Of a DNA stretch of 64,000 nucleotides, positions 59,101 through 64,000 are shown one piece after another. The stretch lies in contig NW_020170537.1 of NCBI RefSeq assembly GCF_000524195.1, positions 1,974-65,973 on the forward strand. Direction: 5' to 3'. The position numbers and the translations under genes are program-made. Under the pieces are notes generated by a model that was not told the origin of the DNA, made no database searches, and saw only the letters and a program-made list of their open reading frames with translations. How positions within the stretch are numbered: the stretch's first letter is position 1; each line of letters starts with the position of its first letter. Source of the stretch: Echinococcus granulosus (lineage: Eukaryota; Platyhelminthes; Cestoda; Cyclophyllidea; Taeniidae).

Positions 59101-62100
59101 GTGAAGAGCTGACGCTCTTATGGAAAATTCCACCACGATACCTGAAGATGAATTCGCATATTTGTGTTTCACACTCCACTACACACTCCACATAAACACA
59201 AACAGGCGGTGTTGACGTCTCCCACGAAGCAGGCCGGAAGTGAAGTCTACAGCGAATTCCCTGAAGATCATTTTAACCAAAGAATTGTGATTTGTAGAAT
59301 CTCAGGTGAATCAGCATATTTCATTCCATAGTACTGGTAACGTTAACTCTTAAGTAAAAAAGAATTTAGACTAGAGCCAGTATTTATCAGGTAAGTATAA
59401 AATGCACTTTCTATCCTACTCAGCACCTTGAATCTGTTCTAAGGAAAAAAGAGGTCACAGGAGCGTGGCGGGAGATATATCACTGGCCGTGCCGACGAGT
59501 GGCAGTTTAACGGTCGGGGCTCTTTTGGCTCGCGTAATTAAAGCGAAGAGTTAAACAAATAGCCATGGTAATACAGAATTGTTCGCTAGTGAGATATCAG
59601 ACGACAAAATCTGCCATTCTGTCATTTGGTTGGCATCTGCAAATCGTCAAACACTTCTCAGTGAAAAATCACTATACCAGGTCTTTTATGGAAGCAATGC
59701 ATCTCCACAAATTGGAAGGATCACTCAGGTGTATTGCCGAACTGAGCCTTAGATGCTAGTGGAGAATCATACCCTTGGTGCTGCAACTTAAGCTAGTGCT
59801 GCCAAATGAACCTTGTGGAGTATGTTGGTGTGTTGACTAGGGGGCATATAAGGTCCAAGAACCAATGAAAAGATGCCGTAAGGTAGCTTAGCTTTTGTCC
59901 AACGATAGCACATCTCTGCGCCTTCCTAGTCAGCACCACCAAGCACAAAAACACCAGTAGATCTTCCTCTAGTTCTTTTTCCACAACTAGAGGCATTTGA
60001 CTAAGATAAATAATGGCAACACATCCGCAAATTTTCCCGGTTGACAAACTCACCCCACGCACACTACCAGGCAACTTTAGCCACAAACCTTAGATTTTGG
60101 CATTTTCATCCACTTTTTTTCTGATTAAAAAAGTGGGAGAGCAGAAACCAGACTTCAGATTTGTTTATCAGGGGGTGATCACGTGCACCAAGCTGAAGTA
60201 ACTGGCTCGTGAAGTGTCACCGTTCGGACTGCCGCCTCTCCCGTCCCCCCTCCCTTCGTCCCCCCTCCCTTCGTCCCCCTCTAAGCCAGTATTATAATAG
60301 CCATCGCAAATAGCGTTTTTATTTTGTTCCACCATCTTATAGGTATCGAATCCATTGCTACCTATTATTTTAGTGGATTTAATGAATGGGTAAGAAGTGG
60401 ATGAGGTTGCATTCCTGGAAGAGGGTGGCACAATCGGATGAATTCGGTTGGAGCTTATTTGGGGGATGAGCCCCTTCTTACCTCCTTCATCATAATCTTA
60501 TTGGATGTTAGGATGACCACCGATGCTGCATCCAGCTACTCTATTCAGAAAATTTAATGAATGTCTTTCTTTCTTTGCATTTAATGAAGGCTAATATGCA
60601 TATTAAGTTGTGGCTCTTTCCAAATGATATTGAAAATATGGCAAAGTCTTTCTGGGAAATATGAAGTAATTTCAATCGTATAAGCTATGTGTTCCATGTT
60701 TTGATGGTCTCTAACCACGGTAGCATGGGAGCAAATGTAATAGGCAGGTCTATTCCAAGCTCTCGACGTGACTTTTGCCAATTTCTACTTAGGAGGCAGA
60801 AGAACACAAAGCGCTGTTGATGAATGCCTGGCCCCTCTTCGACCCCACCGTCAGCAATGCTGGGAGCACTAACCAACCCCTTCCCCCTACCACTACCACT
60901 ACGGTCGCCTCCAGCACTGCTGCTGCCGCCACCGGTACCGCCACGGGCCTAGCGCAGGCGGCAGCAGCGGCCTTTCTGACCTCTCCGACCAACACCCATC
61001 TCCTCGATAACGAGCTGATTCATTTGAGTCAGTTAATGCAGTCGCTCGCTATGCACTGTCACAAGTTAGCCTACGTCAAGATGTGTGGCGGCTTGCAGCC
61101 TAAAGAAGGGTGCGCTGCTGTGGCGGCAGCGGAGGCGGATGGACCGGAGTTAGGGGTCGGATCGGTGCCGACAGCGGAAAGGGAGGGCTCAGGTGATGGC
61201 GACAGGGGAACTGAGGATACCTCGCCTAACAAAGCGCGCCAAACTCCAAGAATGGGATTGGGAGCCACCTCTTCATCCCACAAGGCCTCTTCTGCTAACG
61301 GCATTGTAAGGCCCAAAGGTTAGTAGCATTTTATGCTTATTCAGCCTTGATCTCTTGAGCGCATTGAGAAAGAACCCAATCATTTAGTGCCGGGATCACC
61401 TTAAAGTGGTAGCACCAAATGTTGCATTACTGATTGCTGAAGTGTGGAGTCAGAAGAGTGCTTTCTTTGTAACTGTCTACTAAATTAACCTTTTTTGGAG
61501 CAGATAAACAACTTGCTATGTTTTGTGCATTATTAACAATTCCCAATCAGATTCATTCTCCATTAGCGTTGCAGAGAGCGTGAGCAGGTAGTTCCTCCTC
61601 TGTGTGCGGGCGTGGAATTTTGCTTAAAAATGAGGAAATGAGAACATTAGAAGTGAGTTGCTCCTTACCCAGGGCTATTTGGCACCACCAGGTGGTGGGT
61701 CTAACCAAATAAATTGGCAAGATTTGTAAAACTAAGTGGAAGATAGTCTCAAATGGAGGAAGTGTCAAGCCCCCCATACTAAATTATTAATGCCGATCTA
61801 CCAATAAAGGTGAAGGAATCCCGTGATCAGGCAGGAACCCACTTATCTCAGCCATAGCTAGCGAAGGTTGATGGGCGGATGGGAGAGGGCTCTTTAAAGA
61901 CGTAAAGGTTACGTGCAAAATCTGCAACCGAAGGGAGGCGAATTTGGAAAGGTCACATTTATGTCATAAACACCTGCCCTCTAAAGTGGCGGCGGTGGTG
62001 TCTCTCGGCATGGCAAAAGCGGCAGAGACGTTGGTGCTGTCTTTAGATCTTCGCCGCACTCAAAGCCCTCTTGTTTAGTCACATTCATGTAAGCGCGCCG

Positions 62101-63896
62101 ACCAGCCAGCCTGCCCGCCTGCCCAAGCGATTATTCATCACACCATGTGTGTGTACCTCTATGACTTCCTAATCACCTCACCTCCTCCTCCTCCTCCTCC
62201 TGTTGCTGCTGCTGCTGCTGCTGCTGCATACAGCGGTCTACTTTATAGGTGGTTTACTCCTTAGCCCCCCTCTCTCACGTGGACACAATATGGGACTTTA
62301 AACTACAGGTGGGATGTGGAAAGACCGAAGTAAGGATTATTGAGGGCTGTAATATCTATCCACCCAAAACACAGACTCTCTTAAGGAAAGTTTAGGATGG
62401 AGGTGGGACTGAGGTGGCGATAACAGCGCGTTCAGACGTATGCAGGAAAATTTACTTCCGATACATGAGTCCGCTAGATTGGGTAGTAGGCCAAACAATT
62501 AATGCGGCTCACGTGACCATTGGTGGTGGACGTTTGGGTACTGCTGGGATGCAAAACCAGGGATTATCGAGAGCAGACGGGCGATCTCATACTGTAAAGC
62601 ATGTCTTTTTGAATTTGGAACTTGACTACATTGCGTCAAGTTGAGTCTAAAGACGGGATAAATGTGGGACTTTAGCCCATCCGGTAAGATGAGTAGGTGG
62701 ACTGTTGGTCCATCGAGGGGGAAAGTGTTTTTGATCCATATCTAAATTACAATTAAAGAAGTCGTAGATGCTGGTTTATACACAAGTCAAACGTGTTTAC
62801 GCCCCGTATGGAACGAGCAACGACTTGTGAATTAATGTTGAAAAGTTGGAATTGCCAAGCCCCACTCCTGCAATGCATATTTTAATTGAAGTGTAGCTAA
62901 AAATTTGGAGCTGTTGTGGCCCTCAAATTAGGCTATTTTTGCCTGAGAAGACGACTTCCTTCGCCCCGGCAGCGAAATAATTACTCCATCATTGAGCCGT
63001 CAAAAAAACGCAGGTTTGCATCAGCGAACTTTTTCTCCGTTTAATTATAAATGCTCCGGATGAAGCATTCTGAACAGAAAAATGTTTATTCTTTTTCCCC
63101 AGTTCCTGTGTATATGTTTGCAGATTGGACAGGCGACACAGGATGTCGAGAGCTAAATGACAGGTTAATAGCGGGGGATTTTCCACCTCCAATCTAGCAG
63201 CAGGCTCCAGATGGGCCTGAAGATAAGGCAAATCCCACAACATGTCCGATGGTTGACAATCTCAAGTTCAGTCCCCCGATGGATTTAGCTAATGGGCATT
63301 TAATTTAATGCGAGAAATAATTACTACAATCATTGTTGTAACGCTTACACAATTTACGCATTTCGTAACCGGAAGGTAATACGTTATGAGCGAGCAAGCG
63401 CCCAACGGAAATGCCATCGTGTTGTCCAGAACGAAATTGACCTTTTCATAATGGACCCGAATTAAGTGGGATTCTACTGCTGCTGCCACTACAACAGCAA
63501 TAGCACGAATATTTGGATTTACCCTCCAGTACAGGCTATAAAGCAAAATCCTCACTTCAGGACCCACCGATGCGTCAGCCTTCAGTGGAAGTGACTACTA
63601 CGAGGCAGTTGTGATGCCAAAGCAGCCAGAAAATCCCTTAACACTCTCTCTATCCCATCACCAACCTCCGTCCACCCATCTTTCCGCCCCCTTTGACCTT
63701 GACATGACAGTGCCTCAGGCGAAAGGTCACGCCTCCATGCCACCCACTAATCCTTCCTCCATCTGGTCGATAGCAGAGACTGACAAGGAAACGGCATTGG
63801 CTCAAACCCCGGCCCGATTCAATGTCGCGACGCCATTCTTGCATCGAGGAAGCAGATCTGGTCTTGTTGGATCAACTAACAGCTGTGAGAGGCAAG
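49712..63896 (+). CDS. PDZRN3/4-like PDZ protein, partial, 7 exons
   Basis: Exons: 49712-50127, 51874-52207, 52934-53038, 56511-56774, 58545-58610, 60793-61318, 63561-63896. All junctions keep frame; the product so far is 682 aa with both ends open. Order: end of PDZ1 (VNGEDVQNCSHEEAMEVFQR, VIVVEVMRR); a Ser/Gly-rich linker with a VAVQTVFSAGEM motif like the GTQTDITFEHIM of PDZRN; an acidic Glu/Asp stretch; a complete PDZ2 across two exons (KFGLTLCYRPSEV; YISEIEPGSIAYRSGQIMLG; RVVKIGDQEITSREHVMDLF); a DSGMGRTTDDSVRTEESSEQ motif nearly as in PDZRN3 (DSGVGRTDESTRNDESSEQ); and a helical LLDNELIHLSQLMQSLAMHC segment like the family's ELELLNEELRSIELEC. PDZRN proteins are RING E3 ligases with PDZ scaffolding roles at synapses, neuromuscular junctions and in Wnt signalling. 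The RING exons are not in view, so ligase activity cannot be claimed. The gene continues past the right edge. Confidence 0.88.
51874..52207 (+). CDS. PDZRN-like exon: acidic linker
   Basis: Acceptor CCCCCCTAG, donor TTT|GTATGT, phase 2 in and phase 0 out. After YPADYLLGVSG comes an acidic run (DGVEDEDGLEEEDEEEGNAE), then a Pro/Ser/Tyr-rich part with LDYILKQYPCS. It corresponds by position to the DPNDYIGDIHQEMD-type acidic linker between PDZ1 and PDZ2 of PDZRN3. Not a folded domain as far as I can see. Confidence 0.8.
52934..53038 (+). CDS. PDZRN-like exon: first half of PDZ2
   Basis: 35 codons between TTTTAG and GAG|GTGAGC, phase 0 at both ends. The sequence EVILQKQSASDKFGLTLCYR carries the PDZ carboxylate-binding loop as KFGLTL, equal to KLGLTV in PDZRN3; FTEVYISE is the strand that runs into the next exon. 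Confidence 0.88.
56511..56774 (+). CDS. PDZRN-like exon: second half of PDZ2
   Basis: 88 codons between CTCCCGCAG and CCG|GTGAGT, phase 0 at both ends. IEPGSIAYRSGQIMLGDRVV and KIGDQEITSREHVMDLFQGC complete PDZ2 (family: DPNSIAAKDGRIREGDRII, INGIEVQNREEAVALL). After CARITLMRQ a less conserved tail with Pro/Tyr follows. A near-duplicate of this exon's acceptor and first codons lies about 320 bp downstream. Confidence 0.88.
56818..56843 (+). repeat. Duplicated acceptor and exon start
   Basis: TTGTGCTCCCGCAGATCGAG plus TCTGGA repeats 56497-56522 (TTGTACTCCCGCAGATCGAG plus CCTGGA) with two mismatches in 26. It copies the acceptor and first four codons of the PDZ2 second-half exon into the following intron. 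A GTAATC follows 4-5 nt later, so a micro-exon is conceivable but unlikely. Confidence 0.8.
57915..58419. other. Intronic stretch open on both strands
   Basis: Plus frame 57994-58419 (141 codons) and minus frame 58187-57915 (90 codons, extendable upstream to about 58400 through a single stop) overlap. The minus reading looks more protein-like: KASISTAIDMKLLNKLLNKG, SLIVVNESFADIVDSANGLW. I recognise neither. It lies in an intron of the PDZRN-like gene; a decayed antisense gene or insertion with one stop is the best guess. Confidence 0.3.
58545..58610 (+). CDS. PDZRN-like micro-exon, 22 codons
   Basis: Acceptor TCATTTTAG. It encodes DQDSGMGRTTDDSVRTEESS followed by EQ, almost the same as the DSGVGRT...ESSEQ motif of vertebrate PDZRN3, so this short exon is strongly supported. 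The donor is GAGCAG|GCAAGT, a GC donor with an otherwise ideal consensus. Phase 0 at both ends. Confidence 0.88.
58611..60792 (+). other. GC-AG intron
   Basis: Donor CAG|GCAAGT and acceptor CTACTTAG|GAG. No GT within the coding frame gives a better donor. GC-AG introns are a known minority class processed by the major spliceosome. Confidence 0.7.
60242..60281. repeat. 15-bp tandem repeat
   Basis: CGTCCCCCCTCCCTT repeated about 2.6 times in the intron. Confidence 0.8.
60793..61318 (+). CDS. PDZRN-like exon: low-complexity and helical segment
   Basis: 175 codons, starting EAEEHKALLMNAWPLFDPTV. A Pro/Thr/Ala low-complexity run (PPTTTTTVASSTAAAATGTA) is followed by the helix LLDNELIHLSQLMQSLAMHC and HKLAYVKM, which matches the ELRSIELECLSIVRAHK helix of PDZRN3. 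A Gly/Glu-rich tail follows. Donor AAAG|GTTAGT is chosen over the earlier ATT|GTAAGG because only phase 1 keeps the next exon open. Confidence 0.8.
62180..62227. repeat. CCT then CTG trinucleotide repeats
   Basis: About seven CTC/CCT units followed directly by about eight CTG units on the plus strand (CAG on the minus), within an intron of the PDZRN-like gene. Confidence 0.85.
63561..63896 (+). CDS. PDZRN-like exon, last in window
   Basis: Acceptor CTCACTTCAG; phase 1 joins AAAG to GACCC. It encodes PTDASAFSGSDYYEAVVMPK, a Pro/Ser/His-rich disordered part and TALAQTPARFNVATPFLHRG. Donor CAAG|GTAAGA, phase 1. No domain recognised; the matching part of vertebrate PDZRN is also poorly conserved. 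The gene continues beyond 64 kb. Confidence 0.75.
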
Positions 63897-64000
63897 GTAA
63901 GAGACTCTCGCCTGTAGCTTACAAGCAGATTGGGAGGGCATGAGGTTTGAAATCGGTGGTAAATTAAGGTGGTACTAGGAATGCTGAGGCCCTTTTTAGA

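Noticed and set aside
1..64000. CRISPR arrays, rRNA and tRNA genes
   Set aside because: No regularly spaced repeats; no GGTTCGAATCC-type T-arm in a foldable context; no rRNA core sequence noticed. The window is eukaryotic.

Overview
This is eukaryotic nuclear DNA from a draft animal assembly. It has spliced genes with GT-AG introns, AATAAA poly(A) signals, microsatellites, decayed LTR retrotransposons and one 100-N scaffold gap (13517-13616). The recognisable genes are metazoan: TFAM, trichoplein and a PDZRN-type PDZ protein. Compact genes, a 44-nt intron and divergence from vertebrate orthologues suggest a parasitic flatworm, most likely a tapeworm. That assignment is inference; no rRNA or mitochondrial marker is present.

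Layout. (1) 1-29 kb holds no intact gene I can identify. It contains broken copies of an F-box gene (about 2.6-3.2, 7.8-8.7, 11.7-12.2 and 19.3-20.3 kb), flanking repeats shared between copies, and Ty3/gypsy pol remnants (15.4-15.7 +, 15.8-16.2 -, 21.5-23.7 +). (2) 29.7-30.6 kb, minus strand: an intact intronless F-box gene, 312 aa, which looks like the surviving member of that family. (3) 31-33.4 kb: a gypsy gag remnant and a repeat found in inverted, rearranged form at 25.4-27.2 kb. (4) 35.6-40.5 kb: a head-to-head pair, TFAM (minus, 5 exons, 214 aa) and trichoplein/TCHP (plus, about 8 exons), sharing a 547-bp intergenic region. (5) 40.5-49.7 kb: no confident gene; several microsatellites. 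(6) 49.7-63.9 kb, plus: seven consecutive coding exons of a PDZRN3/PDZRN4-like gene, from the end of the first PDZ domain through the complete second PDZ domain into the C-terminal region. The gene is open at both ends: its RING/first-PDZ exons were not found and it runs off the right edge.

Functionally these are mostly housekeeping genes: mitochondrial DNA packaging and transcription (TFAM), centriole/cilium and mitochondrial cytoskeleton (TCHP), and a PDZ scaffold/E3 ligase relative (PDZRN). The least ordinary part is the F-box gene with its graveyard of paralogues, which indicates a lineage-specific family that duplicated, was mixed with retroelements and mostly died. I saw no CRISPR, rRNA or convincing tRNA.
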